Made by a program: the position numbers and the translations under genes. Positions 11,034 through 23,485 of a stretch of DNA of 64,000 nucleotides are shown here, piece by piece. Source of the DNA: Centrapalus pauciflorus. Taxonomy: Eukaryota > Streptophyta > Magnoliopsida > Asterales > Asteraceae. The notes below the pieces were generated by a model. The model had not been told where the DNA came from and searched no databases. It saw nothing but the letters and a program-made list of their open reading frames with translations. How positions within the stretch are numbered: position 1 is the stretch's first letter; each line of letters begins with the position of its first letter. The stretch lies in assembly GCA_020465985.1 (NCBI GenBank), contig JAANYP010004790.1:1414001-1478000 (forward strand). The letters are read 5' to 3'.

Positions 11034-13346
11034 TATAAATTTTAGTAAAACCATATTAGTCATAATTTCATTTAAAGTGTATAAGAATAGTAATTTTTAT
11101 AAATAAATGAATAATAATAGTAATAACAACAATAACAATAATAAACTGAAAACATAAAATCAAAAAGTTCACAATTATTTATTGTAAAAAATTGCTTATT
11201 GATATAAAAAAATGTAAAGAGTTTTCAAAGTAAATGTACTGGAAACTCCATTCTGTGACGCTTGTACTCTTGTCTTAATACCACTTAACTTCTTTCCAAA
11301 TATAGGGTACTCACCACCTAACTTCTTTCCAAACATATTTAATATCCATTTTTATAGAATTAAAATATCAAACTAACACATAAGTCTATTAAAAATCTAA
11401 ACGTAAACACATATTTTTCTAATAATTTATCAAATAGTGTTTAACTTTAGTAAAGAAAAGTATAAGTTTAGTAGTCAAAAACTCAATTGTATGTTAAAAA
11501 AATGTCTTAAGATTTTTCGGATTTAAACCCAAAAGCCAAATCGCTTTCGAAAAACAAAAAAACCCACGGTTGTAAACAAAAAACCGATAATCCAAACCGG
11601 GAAAAACCGAAACCGAACGGTTTCTCCATTTAAAAATCTAGAATATTTGATTTGGGTTCAGTTTCGGCCAAAAACCGGATCGCCCTATGCTCACCCCTAC
11701 AAAACCAAAACCATAATCACCTTGTAGAAATCTTTTTATATTTTTGGAAATCACATCCTATAACACAATCCTTTCTGTTAGTAATTATTTATTAAATTAG
11801 TCAGATTAATAATATATTGAATTTGATTTGAATTTAAATTAAATCTATCTATATATTATAATAAATCAGAACAATACTTGACACATGTCATCCTCTTAAT
11901 ACACTAATTTTTCATTTTCCCGCTCTTTTTCCAAAAATAAAAAACAACATTAATTTAAGTAATATGCATATCATTTAATTGATTTAATTTTAACTTTTAT
12001 TGAAACTTATTATTTTTGTTTACTAAACTAATTGAAACTACAACTAATACTCATTAAAAGTTTTTAAAATTAACAAGCTAAAATAAAAATATTTAAAAAA
12101 TCAATAAAATAATAAACTTCATGTTTAAATGTCTCAAATAGTAAATTATTTTAAAAAATAGTAAAATAAAAGAATTTTTTTAAAAGATCAATAAAATAAT
12201 TAACTTCAAATTTTATGTGTCCGAAAGAATAAATAATTTTATGAAATAATAATTAAATACTTTAATTTACAATAAAATTGAAAAACTTTTTGTTATCAAA
12301 TCTTTATATGTTAGTTATGAAACTTTGACGCATAAAAAAAAATCATTCAAATTTCAAATGTATTTCCTTTAATAAACTTTTGAGTTAAATATGACATAGA
12401 ATCATCATTTTTTACCATTAATTCAATGATTTTGCCTGTATTTCATCTTTTTATTGGTTTTTATTGTATCTTAATTAAAAAATTTTTTTTGAAGGTTCTT
12501 AAGGGATTCCACCTCTTTATAACTATTAAATTAATAACAAATTCTTTTATATCAATCCATGTAATACATGGGTATTAACCTAGTACAATTCTAATAAATG
12601 ACACGTGCCAAGGTGCTCACAACCTGCCAAATGACAAGTTTAGTTACTCATTTATAATTTTAATTATAGATAGAGTACCAATATCAATGCCTCCATTATT
12701 CAGACTTGCCCGATTAAAATCTAACATGTGTTTTTCTTTTTAAGGTTTTGTAAATTTATCTCTTAAGAGATCATTTTATCCGTGAATGATTCTTCGTGAA
12801 ATCATAAAAGAGAGGCTAAATCTTTATACATATGGTAAAACATGCAAAGCGACGAAACTTAAAGGAAGAGATCCTGTCGACCGTCAAATATACGAGTTGA
12901 AGACTAAAACTTAAGCTGATGTAATGTAGTGTGTAACACCCCAAGAATCATACATATTAACAAAATTATTATTAGTATTTTCATACGGTGTGCCTTAGTG
13001 GTTGAGTCTTGATATTCTCTAAATTAAGTATCGAATATAACTTTCACAAGTTAATTAAGTATCGAATCTAACTTTCACAAGTTTCAACTTATTTCAAATA
13101 ATCCTAAACGACTAGATTTAATAAATGATAAATACAAATCTATAATATTATGTTATTCTAAATGTTGTTTCCGACTCATGATTATAAATTTCTTTACTTC
13201 CTCCATTTTATGAGATTTGAGTAGTATCTTGTATTATTATTTCAAATAAATCCAAAAAAGTAATTTACCAAATTCAAATACAAAGTTAAAAGTTTTATTT
13301 GGATATTTGATTATATAAGTACTTTTTAATAGTTTATTTTGTATAA
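11034..13346. other. AT-rich intergenic DNA without genes
   Basis: Very AT-rich with no supported gene. A 32-base direct duplication containing the phrase AAGTATCGAAT(A/C)TAACTTT lies at about 13022-13083 and may be part of a decayed tRNA-like retroposon, since GTGCCTTAGTGGTTGAGTCT just upstream (about 12990) resembles an A box. Confidence 0.4.
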
Positions 13347-13356
13347 AACTAAAATA

Positions 13357-13916
13357 GGGTAAATGACCAAAAATAGTAACAAGTTTTGACATTTTTATCA
13401 TTAATAGTAACATTATTTATTTTTTATCATTTATAGTAACAACTTTTTATTTTTCTATCAATAATAGTAATTGGTGACCTGCAAACTTGTTTAACAGATC
13501 ACCAACAACTTTTCAGTTATTCAAATAGTAACAACTTTTCATATTTTTATCAATAACAACAACATATCAAATTAAACCAAACTTTTTTTTATTTTTTAAG
13601 TTAATTTAAGATTTCATAAACACCAAAATAAACTCAATTTATTTAATTACATTACTACTATCTTTAGTGACTATTTTTTAATTTTATTTATTTACAATTT
13701 TTATTTTTTCATGACCTTATAAATTTGTAATATATATTCTGAATATTTATTTACGATTTGATAATATTTGATTATTTATTCACAATTATATATAATCTGA
13801 ACGGAAAAAAATACTATAAATCATTACAATTTCACTTTTTCCAAACGAAAAAATAAATAATGTTACCATTAATGATAAAAATGTCAAAACTTGTTACTAT
13901 TTTTGGTTATTTGCCC
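13357..13916. mobile_element. Inverted-repeat MITE family G, copy 1, 9-10 bp TSD
   Basis: The element begins GGGTAAATGACCAAAAATAG and ends with the near complement CTATTTTTGGTTATTTGCCC. The duplication AACTAAAATA is exact on both sides (13347-13356 and 13917-13926). Facing blocks (TTACTATTAATG-like and CATTAATAGTAAC-like) extend the pairing. The 9-10 base duplication suggests a Mutator-like origin. A truncated relative lies inside the G3BP-like gene at about 49680-49890. Confidence 0.8.
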
Positions 13917-15630
13917 AACTAAAATATATTATGAACAAAAGAGAACAATTTTAAACCTTAGAATAATTGTAATAATAGTTGGTTGGTTAAAGTATCTATA
14001 CAATCATGAAATTTTATGCGTTCTTATGAGAAAGAAATTCAATAAATATACTCTACAAAATAAAATTTTACGTTTTTCTTACTTTTAATATGTTTTATTA
14101 GACATTTAGTATAAAAAATACTTTTAATAATGTAGTTAAAAATAATAGATATGTTATAAATAACAAACATCATTTAAAAAGTAAATATCTGTAACAAATT
14201 AACAATCATCATGTGGTTAAAATACAACCATAAATTTTATTAAAATCATTCATAAAATTTATAATGCATGAACAAATCAACTCTTTATTTTATGTCAAAT
14301 TTGGTATAGATGATTAGATGAGATGAGCCCAAATTCAATAAGCCCAATGCTCGTTGGGCAGCCAAAACTCTTACCACGATCTAATTGGCCCAAGAAAATA
14401 ATTCTCCAAATATAATAAGTTCAAAGCCCATCATCATATGCAAAATTGCTTTTAACCGGAGCTTGTCGCTGGAGTTGGTAGTTGAAACTTTATTAATATA
14501 TACGTATTTGGCAATGTAACTGGAGTTGTATTTAACTATAAAATGATGTATAAGAATAAATAGGTTTTTTTGATGTATTCTTAAAAAACAAAATAGGGGT
14601 ATATTTGTAATTTTATTTTACATAAGCTCAAACTCATTCTAAAAAGTACTTAGATTACCTTTTTCGTTTAAGAGTTTATGATCTTCATAAGCTGATGAGA
14701 AAATATCATTTAAACGCAGCTTATGAACTTGGGCTTTGAAAAACCATAAGCACAAACCCTCATAAGCTCTCATAAACTGCGTGGCAAACATAACCATAAT
14801 ATTAGTATTTAGAATCATGCACATGCTCAAAAGTCAAACCATTTCCGAAAGATATTACATGAACCATGACAAATATTTGATTAAATTCGATACGAATCAA
14901 ACCTAGATTTTTTTTTTTTTTTTTTCATATTTGTGACATGATAAATAGGTGATTATACGTAAACAAGGTTGCATTTGTCAAGATAACGATGATATCCAAA
15001 CTCATCTAGAGGTCCAAGTCCATTAAACATATTCATATTGAGTTATGTGATATTGTCATGACTCGTAATAAATAGTAATATTACTTAACATAATCAAACC
15101 CAAAGCTAAACAAAAACCAAAATAATATTAATTAAGAAAACAACATACACAACTATAAAACTAATAATTTGTAGAGATTTCGGTAACTTGGTTCCAACCG
15201 AACAAAACCATGGAACGCATACGTACTTAGATTGTCTTCATATTAAAATTTTTAAATTAGTTCAAGTTTAAACAATTTCAGTTGCTTGAAAACAGTTAAA
15301 AACCACATCTGATCAAACCAAGAACTTATTTACAAAAAAAAAAAACATCTGGTAATACATCGATTCCGCAATTCTAACATAATTGATCCCCCTTACTTGG
15401 TCGAGTCCCAATTCAATTTCGTTTCCATAAATGATTCCATCCAAAACAGACTTGTTTTCATAAGAACATCTTCAATGGTATAACGAAATGAGTTTTTTTT
15501 TTTTTTTTGGCAAGGGTTTGAACGATGTGACAAAGAGTTGGGTTTATCTTTTTACCAATGTGGTTACTATCGGCAAACCCTTTAGTAAAAAGGTTTGAAT
15601 ATTAGAAGCGATTTGACATGGAATTTGAAC
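13917..15630. other. AT-rich intergenic DNA without genes
   Basis: No gene, RNA gene or complete element is supported. Poly-T runs occur near 14910-14926 and 15490-15508. The small frames at 13891-14088 and 14639-14830 are AT-rich chance frames. Confidence 0.4.
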
Positions 15631-16142
15631 TAGGGATGGTATCGGGGCGGGTTCGGGCCGGGGAATGGAAATCCCGTCCCCGTTTAAAAACCGCGGGTTA
15701 AACGGGGATCCCCATCGCGTACGTGGGGAAACCCATTTTTAAATCAATGATATGAAATTTAACCACATGGTTCATAATTTAAGCTTAAAACGTCAATGTG
15801 TTTAAAATTACAATACTAATATTAAATTAAATTCATATTTCTATCAAATGATAACGAGAAAAAAAACATTCTTTTAACAAATTATGTATAAATAAATAAG
15901 TTCTTTAAATTATATATAATAATTTTTATGTATAATATATTAAAGATATAAAAATATTCATCTTTTATATATAATATATATACAATATAAATAACATGTT
16001 GTTATTAGAAAAGCAATCGGAGTATTCGAGTATACGGGGCGGGTATCATCAATACCATAACATACCCGCCCCATCTCCCGTTTAACTTAATAGACCGGTT
16101 TTCGGTTTTCCCCGTCGGGTTAGGTTTTTTTTGTCATATCTA
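15631..16142. mobile_element. hAT-like MITE with GC-rich ends
   Basis: The element begins TAGGGATGGTATCGGGGCGG and ends in CATATCTA. GC-rich blocks near both ends (GGGGCGGGTTCGGGCC on the left, CCCGCCCC on the right) contrast with an AT-rich middle. The flanking octamers ATTTGAAC (15623-15630) and CTTTGAAC (16143-16150) match at 7 of 8 bases, as expected for an old 8-base hAT duplication. No transposase remains. Confidence 0.65.
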
Positions 16143-17634
16143 CTTTGAACATTTGCGACTATTTCTCTTCTGTCTTTTATTTTTCTATTTTCAAAAAAGT
16201 TTTTACTATTTACACTCAAACTTATTTTTCAAACCCGTTGATGTGGATGCCCTAAGAACAAACATTGGGAGAGCCAGATTAAAATTTAATGTGGTGTACG
16301 ACAATAAATGATGAGATTGGGGAGCCCCTTCCACTCCACCATAAATTAAATATTACTGTATTAAATAACACATCTCACACATCAAAACATTCCCAAACAA
16401 ACATCCTTAAAGCCCAAATCTAATTTATTTTGGTTTTTCTTTTTCCACCTATACAAAACCACAAAATTGTATTTTTAATGTTAAATTATAACAAATCTAG
16501 AAACCAAAACAATATACTACGATATCATATAAGAATGATGTTTTTTTGCTTGTAAGTCTTGTTTTCTGTTAAAAAGGACCTGTAAACTAATACTGGTATA
16601 TAAAAGAAAGCATACAAGTGTAAATTAATGACATGGTTATTTTTAAATCTTAATTCGTTTAAAATCTTAAAATTCAAATCTTAAGTCTTTTTAAACTGTT
16701 TGTTTGATTTCAAACTTAACTGCTTAAAATTTTTGAAATTAAGAGGTGAACCCCATAAAGTTTGTTTTTCTAAATATTTTATTTAATTATAATATCACAT
16801 TGTTTTACTTTAATATTTTCTTTAAAGTAATTACGTATAATATATAAGTAATTAGCTTATGTAACTTAATATTTTGTTTAATTTTAATATTAAATTCAAT
16901 TCAATATAAGTTCAATTAATTTACATTAAAATACTTATTCCGTGTAATTAATTAAAATATTCATTTATTTTAATAAATTAATTTATATAATATTATTGTA
17001 TTTATATAAATTAATTAAGTATACTGTATAGTTACTTTAACTTAACATGTAAATAATAATAATATTAAAGTTTAGATTTCAACATTTAAATTTTAAAACC
17101 AACTCTTAAACTTCAAATGCAAAACAAACAACACCTTGATGAAAAAAAAACCATTAATTATTTATTAAAATTCAGAAAACTTTGATTTTCACCATAATTT
17201 TGGTTCATGGTGTTGCAATAAACTTATAAACCCAAAAAAAAAGAAAAAAAAAAAAACTTACGAAAAGTGAAAACCAAGCTCCCTCTGTTTAACGGTAAAA
17301 ACTGAAAAAATCAGAACCCATAAAATAAAAGATGTAAAATGACCAAAATACCCTCATATTTTAATATCATTCATGGTGTAATAAACCCAACCAAAAAACA
17401 TCTCGTGAAAACCAAGCTCCCCCTCAAGACCCGACCCGACCCAACCCCAAATCATCATCATCAGCTCCTCTCTCTCTCTCTATGCAACAAAAGATCCTCG
17501 TGAAGAAGAGCCCTTAATTTTCACGAGTTTTATCTCTTCTGTTTTCTCAGAGACATTTGAATTCTCTTCATTTTTACATAAATACCCCTTCAAATGCCAC
17601 CATCTTCTTCATCAATCACTTCCTGTCTCCAACA
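16143..17634. other. Upstream region of the subtilase gene
   Basis: AT-rich DNA without a gene. The last 200 bases hold CT-rich tracts (TCTCTCTCTCTC at about 17469-17480) that probably mark the subtilase 5' UTR. No convincing TATA box position was fixed. A poly-A stretch lies at about 17235-17255. Confidence 0.4.
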
Positions 17635-19959
17635 ATGGCCGCATTCAAAACCACCATTTTTTCTGCAATTTTACTACTTCTACTATGCTTCTGTGTCTGT
17701 GTCACCACCACCCAAACAGCTTCTCTCAAAACCTACATTATCCAGCTCCATCCACATGCCACGTCTGCATTCGTTTTCGCTTCCAAGATTCACTGGCACC
17801 TCTCGTTTCTTGAGAAAATCGTAGACGATGATGCTCCTTCACGTCTACTCTATTCTTATCGTTCGGCAATGGAGGGTTTTGCAGCTCAGCTCTCCGAATC
17901 TGAGGTGGAGTTGTTGCGTAAGATGCAAGACGTTGTAGCTGTAAGGCCGGAACGGGTGCTTCAATTGCATACCACTTACTCTTATAAGTTCTTGGGTTTA
18001 AGCCCGACTGCGCAAGGTGGTGCTTGGGTTAAGTCGGGGTTTGGTCAAGGGTCGATTATTGGAGTGCTTGATACGGGAGTGTGGCCCGAGAATCCGAGTT
18101 TTGATGACCGAGGAATGCCACCTGTTCCCCCGAAATGGAGAGGGGTTTGTCAACAAGGGGAAGGTTTTAGTGCTTCGAATTGTAACAGAAAGATCATAGG
18201 TGCGAGGTTTTTCAGCAAAGGTCATCGTGTCGCTTCCTTGTATCCGTCTGAAGATGAAGTGTCGGAGTATTTGTCGCCTCGAGACTCTCATGGGCACGGG
18301 ACGCATACTGCTTCGACGGCAGCTGGGTCTACTGTACCGATGGCGAGTGTGCTTGGCAACGGTGCTGGAGAGGCAAGAGGCATGGCACCAGGATCGCATA
18401 TTGCCATTTATAAAGTGTGCTGGTTCAGTGGATGCTACAGCTCGGATATTTTGGCTGCAATGGACGAGGCAATCAGAGATGGGGTCGACGTCCTTTCGCT
18501 GTCTCTTGGCGGGTTTCCGATACCGCTTTATGATGACAGCATCGCCATTGGTAGTTTCCGTGCTATGGAGCATAAGATATCTGTCATATGTGCTGCTGGA
18601 AATAATGGCCCTATTGGAAACTCGGTCGCGAATGTGGCTCCCTGGGTTGCTACCATTGGTGCTAGCACACTCGACCGAAGATTCCCGGCTGTGGTTCACA
18701 TAGGCAACGGAAAGATTCTCTACGGAGAATCTTTGTACCCGGGGAATCTACACCCGAGTGCTGAAAAAAGGCTAGAAGTTGTTTACCTAACAGGAGGAGA
18801 CAGAGGAAGTAACTACTGCTTCAAGGGTTCTCTTCCAAGAGATAAAGTACAAGGAAAAATGGTCGTTTGTGACCGAGGTGTCAACGGGAGGGCGGAGAAA
18901 GGCCAAGTCGTCAAGGAGTCTGGAGGCATCGCGATGATTCTGGCAAACACGGAGATAAACATGGAGGAAGACTCCATCGATGCCCATGTCCTACCTGCAA
19001 CGTTGATCGGTTTCACGGAATCCGTTCAATTAAAGAGCTACATCAACTCTACAAGAAGACCCACTGCTCGAATCATATTCGGTGGAACAGTAATAGGGAA
19101 AGCTAGAGCACCTTCGGTAGCTCAGTTTTCATCACGAGGGCCGAACTTCATGGACCCAGTGATACCTAAACCGGACATCATTGCTCCAGGTGTTAACATC
19201 ATAGCAGCTTGGCCACAGAATTTGGGGCCATCAGGCCTTCCAGAAGATTCTAGAAGAGTCAATTTCACGGTCATGTCCGGTACGTCTATGTCATGCCCTC
19301 ATGTTGGTGGACTGGCAGCTTTGATACGGTCCGCGCATCCAAAATGGAGTCCGGCCGCGATCAAATCTGCACTTATGACGACAGCTGATACAAAAGACCA
19401 TTATGGGAAACCCATCATGGATGGAAACAAACCTGCCGGGATTCTCGCAATGGGATCTGGTCATGTGAATCCTGTAAGAGCTATAGAACCTGGATTGATA
19501 TACGACATCAGTCCAAACGAATACATCGTTCACTTATGTGCTATCGGCTATACAAAATCAGAAATTTTCACCATTACTCACAGGAACGTGAGTTGCCATG
19601 ATATCATGAAGAAGAACAAGGGTTTTAGCCTCAATTACCCTTCCATTTCTGTAACCTTCAGCTCCGGAACGACTAGTAAGATGATCAAAAGGCATGTAAC
19701 GAATGTGGGAGAACCAAACTCAGTTTACACAGTTAAAGTGGTTCCACCAGAAGGATTCAAAGTCCGTGTGAGACCAAGGAGGCTATCGTTTTCACGTTCG
19801 AATCAGAGTTTGAGTTACCGGGTTTGGTTCATCTTGAGAAGATCATTAGGGTCTAAAAGAGTTACGTTTGGTCAGGGGCAATTGACATGGGTGAACTTGA
19901 AAAATAACGGAATCAAGGTTCAAAGTCCTATTCTAGTCACAAGGTCAACTAAGAAGTAA
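17635..19959 (+). CDS. Subtilisin-like serine protease, SDD1/SBT1.2 type
   Basis: This intronless gene encodes a 774-residue secreted S8A protease. The open frame extends 26 codons upstream, but the first true ATG is at 17635 and it directly opens a hydrophobic signal peptide (about residues 1-27), so I start there. An I9 prodomain follows (about 32-117), then the catalytic domain with the triad Asp146 (LDTGVWPE), His221 (SHGHGTHTAS) and Ser551 (SGTSMSCPHVGG). A protease-associated insert (about 365-460) and a C-terminal fibronectin-III-like domain complete the plant subtilase layout. Sequence and length match SDD1/SBT1.2, which in Arabidopsis acts in the apoplast and limits stomatal density; other SBT1 proteases process peptide signals. 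All catalytic residues are present, so it should be active. Orthology to SDD1 itself, rather than a paralogue, is inference. Confidence 0.95.
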   Translation: MAAFKTTIFSAILLLLLCFCVCVTTTQTASLKTYIIQLHPHATSAFVFASKIHWHLSFLEKIVDDDAPSRLLYSYRSAMEGFAAQLSESEVELLRKMQDVVAVRPERVLQLHTTYSYKFLGLSPTAQGGAWVKSGFGQGSIIGVLDTGVWPENPSFDDRGMPPVPPKWRGVCQQGEGFSASNCNRKIIGARFFSKGHRVASLYPSEDEVSEYLSPRDSHGHGTHTASTAAGSTVPMASVLGNGAGEARGMAPGSHIAIYKVCWFSGCYSSDILAAMDEAIRDGVDVLSLSLGGFPIPLYDDSIAIGSFRAMEHKISVICAAGNNGPIGNSVANVAPWVATIGASTLDRRFPAVVHIGNGKILYGESLYPGNLHPSAEKRLEVVYLTGGDRGSNYCFKGSLPRDKVQGKMVVCDRGVNGRAEKGQVVKESGGIAMILANTEINMEEDSIDAHVLPATLIGFTESVQLKSYINSTRRPTARIIFGGTVIGKARAPSVAQFSSRGPNFMDPVIPKPDIIAPGVNIIAAWPQNLGPSGLPEDSRRVNFTVMSGTSMSCPHVGGLAALIRSAHPKWSPAAIKSALMTTADTKDHYGKPIMDGNKPAGILAMGSGHVNPVRAIEPGLIYDISPNEYIVHLCAIGYTKSEIFTITHRNVSCHDIMKKNKGFSLNYPSISVTFSSGTTSKMIKRHVTNVGEPNSVYTVKVVPPEGFKVRVRPRRLSFSRSNQSLSYRVWFILRRSLGSKRVTFGQGQLTWVNLKNNGIKVQSPILVTRSTKK

Positions 19960-20606
19960 GAAGCAAGGATAACAATAGCACGAATCATTGATAGCAGCCA
20001 AGTTTATTTGTGTTTCGTAGTATTGTTGGACTCTTTATCATTTGATAAAGACTCGAAAATTCAAACATAAAGAATGTATCATTTCATCGTATCATTCCTG
20101 TTGTTACAGATGATATGCCAAAATATATAAAAGGGCTCATTGCACACAATAACAACGTTCTTTAAGCCAGTTTCCATTTTAGTCAAACCAGCATCATACT
20201 CTCAATCTCTCATAAATGAATACAAAAAGCATTATCAACTAACGAAAATTTGAAGTATGTTGCTAATTTGCATAAATGACGAAGGAACATAGCGCAAACT
20301 AGAAGAAAACTAGAGTATGGTGGCCTAAAGTACGTTGCTTTTGTGTGCACTGAGGCCTATTGAGAACCTCCATGGACACCAGAACATCAGATTCCAAAGA
20401 ATTGTACAAGTGATTCTTTCATTTTACCAAAAAAATTTGGAACTTTATGAATGGGAGGGTAGTGGGTCAGCAGATAGTACTCACATTAGGTCTACCTATG
20501 CCACTAAATGATATCTCAGATGTTGCACATTTCGGTCGACCTAATTACAGTAAAAAAGAACAATGGCAACAAACAGGAAAGAGGGGGGAGGATATATACA
20601 TTGCCT
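19960..20606. other. Convergent 3' flanks of subtilase and PSB28 genes
   Basis: The subtilase (+) and PSB28 (-) genes point at each other here and are separated by 647 bases that must hold both 3' UTRs. Nothing else is recognised. Confidence 0.6.
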
Positions 20607-21990
20607 TTAACTTTTGACAAACTGCAAGCCGTTCACATTGGCATAACGCTCCATGAACCTCATGAACCTGTCCCAGTCTCGTGGCGTCCGCATCACATAC
20701 TTTGCTTCTATCCCTGCTGGTTTTCCGTTTATGAATTTTGCACTAACATCAACCGATTGAAGTGTCCCTTCGTCATCGATCATGTAAAAGCCAGTGATAT
20801 CTCCAACTTCACCTGACGAGTCGAAAACAGATGGTTGGTCAAACCTGAAAATGGCCATACCATTAGTCCCGTCCCTTGATTTCGTTAACTTCACATCCGG
20901 AATCGTCTGTTCATCTCTCCCTGGTATGAACTGAATGGTTGGTTTCACCATCTGTATAGTAAGTGTAAACGTGCGAGGGTTCTTTAGTCTTTGAGGAGTT
21001 TGGCTCGAAATCGGTACACTCAATGCTTGGCCAATGAACGCAGAGCGCGAACTGGGAGAAACAACTCCTGATATCATCATCCCTGTGCATGAAACAAGCA
21101 AAGACGCATCAAATGCAATATACTACAAGACATTATAAAACTAGAAAATCAAGTTTTATAAATTCTTTTCTTAAACAAAATATATTTATTTTCCTATGGA
21201 AGGGAAACTGTCTAGTACTCTAGTGTCTACGTTAACAATTCATCACCATAATTAAATGATGCAGTATTGGTTCCTGCTAAAATTAGGGACTTATAGATCA
21301 AAAGTTTTTTTTTTCAATAAAGGATTAATTGGAAAGAATGGCAACCAACTTTGTCCTAATTCCTAGTTTGGTCTCTGAAATTTGAAAATCACCCAGAAAA
21401 TGCTTGAACTTTGCAGAAAATGCATCTAGTTGTTGGTTGCCTTGCTTTGCGTTCAATTAGAACAGAGTTAAAGACAACCAACATTCTAAGTATTACCCTA
21501 AATTTTACAAAACTCAGTTCTATCTAGGTTAACTTTTCAAACATCAGCAACCAAATTAGAAATCAGGACAAAGTTGGTTTCCTTTCTTTGCATTCAACCC
21601 TAAAGAACAACACAGTAGTTTAAGAAGAAAAAATCATGTAATCATCCAAAAAGGAAAAAAAGGAAACACAGAAACTAGCAGAAACGCCATCAACAGAAGC
21701 CAGCAAATGAGTACCAAATTCTCTTCGTCAATCGTCATGGAATCAGTACTGAATCTAGGGGGATTTTGAAGAACGAAAAACATGAAATGCACATAATACA
21801 ACATCATCAAACCGTAGAATTTCAATTTCACATAATTCGTGTTGACCTAGTTGAGTAAATCTCCAAAAAACAAAGGAGTAGGAAGAGGATTGAGGTAAAA
21901 ATAAAGGTAAGTAGTACCTGGAAGAAAACGAGGTTTTTGACAACAATGAGAGAGTGGTGAAGAGAAGGCCATAGATTGCAGAGACGCCAT
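20607..21990 (-). CDS. PSB28: Photosystem II assembly factor PSB28, chloroplastic
   Basis: Two exons, complement(21918-21990) and complement(20607-21082), give 182 residues. The intron (21083-21917) has GT at 21917-21916 and AG at 21084-21083, and the frame joins exactly. The start is not the one suggested by the longest frame (22078): only the ATG at 21988-21990, opening MASLQSMAFSSPLSH, has the right phase and reads as a Ser-rich chloroplast transit peptide. The mature domain begins near residue 69 (KPTIQFIPG) and contains SRDGTNGMA, FDQPSVFDSSGEVGDI and RDWDRFMRFMERYA, the PSB28 family signature. PSB28 binds the stromal side of photosystem II assembly intermediates containing CP47 and helps assembly and repair. 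A GATAAGG motif at about 22091 could be a light-response I-box. It neighbours the MIK1-like gene, as I recall for Arabidopsis. Confidence 0.93.
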
Positions 21991-22678
21991 TGTTGAAGGA
22001 AGATGATACCAGAGAAAGCTTCTGTGGTTTTATTGTTTTATGGTACTGTGATTGTTGGTGTGTGCAAATGGCAGCCATTCAGTTGCAGGGGATAAGGGAA
22101 TTGCTTCTTCCAGATCAAAAGATTACAAGTCAGTAATACTTGTGCCTCGATTGTTTGTACGTGATGCATTGAAATTTGTATATCGTTTGGCAAATACAGC
22201 TTTTTAAATGTTAACCGTAAGTCTTCAACATATTACACTTTTTAAATAGTAAATTACATAAATGGTCCCTGTGGTTTATATCAAATTTCAGGTTTCGTCC
22301 CTAGCTTTAAAAAATTACATTGGTAGTCCATATTTTGAAACTTTGTCACGTTTTCAGTCCCTAAGCAACTTAGTTTTTTAAAAATTCCAATTTTGCCCTT
22401 ATAAATTCATTTCACATTTGATCCCTAATCAATTAATTTGATTTTTCTTTATATTTAATTATTTGTATATTTATAATTATTTAATTAATAAATACTAAGA
22501 ATCTAATTACATTTTATTCATGTATTTTATCAATATATTAATGAGTTTCATTGTTATTATTATTATTATTATTGTTATTATTATTATTATTATATACATT
22601 CATTCGTTTTGAAAAAAAAACATTTTTTTAATTAATTTTGTTTTATAATTTTTCCATCTATCTATATATTTAATTAAT

Positions 22679-23134
22679 GGGATAATTACTAAAATAGCCA
22701 AATCTCACACATTTATTCACTTTTTAGCCACTTTATATACATTTTACCAAAATAGCCACACTTTACGTTACCACATTTACGTGATAGCCACAATTTACGT
22801 GATTTGTACTTTTTTTCATTTTTTAATGCATTACGTTACAAAAGGTGTCTGGTCACGTAAATTGTTGTACTTTACGTGACCATTTTTGCTATTTCCCCAT
22901 GAATGTTTGGTGGGATGTCTTGTCACACTTTACGTGACCAAGTACAACAATTTACGTGACCAAACACCTTTTGTAACGTAATGCATTAAAAAAATGAAAA
23001 AAAGTACAAATCACGTAAATTGTGGCTATCACGTAAATGTGGTCACGTAAATTGTGGCTATTTTGGTAAAATGTATATAAAATGGCTAAAAAGTGAATAA
23101 ATATATGAGATTTGGCTATTTTAGTAATTATCCC
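22679..23134. mobile_element. Mutator-like MITE family M, copy 1 (nested)
   Basis: A 456-base near-perfect foldback begins GGGATAATTACTAAAATAGCC and ends with its complement. The arms carry many copies of the phrase CACGTAAATTGT or its complement. The 9-base duplication TTAATTAAT is exact (22670-22678 and 23135-23143). It sits in the left arm of the larger foldback element and is therefore younger than it. Copy 2 is at 47390. Confidence 0.92.
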
Positions 23135-23485
23135 TTAATTAATTGACTCTTATTATCTTAATATATTAATTTTAAGTGCTATTAATGTTGTTTTTGAAAG
23201 TCTCAACATTAAAAATATGTACATTAATTTACAAATTTAAAAAATCATACATTCTTACTTTATAGATTTTTATCAGTAGACTATTGTATATTTTACGTAT
23301 AAAATAGTGTTAGTAAATTGTATTATTTCCAATAAATTTTAAGAAGCTTGTAATTTTTTTAGCATTTTTCAAAATTTTTATGAGTGTAACATAGGGATGG
23401 AAACAGATCAAACGTTCGGCGAACCATTGCCAAAAGTTCATTCGTGTTTGTTCATTTATTAAACGAAATGATATGTTACACTAGC

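Noticed and set aside
17557..17634. 26 extra N-terminal codons of the subtilase frame
   Set aside because: No ATG is present there. The first ATG, at 17635, directly starts the signal peptide.
17998..18699. Long antisense frame (233 codons) opposite the subtilase
   Set aside because: It is the shadow of a strongly coding plus strand, with no domain and no promoter evidence. The same applies to minus frames at 35065-36731 against the receptor kinase.
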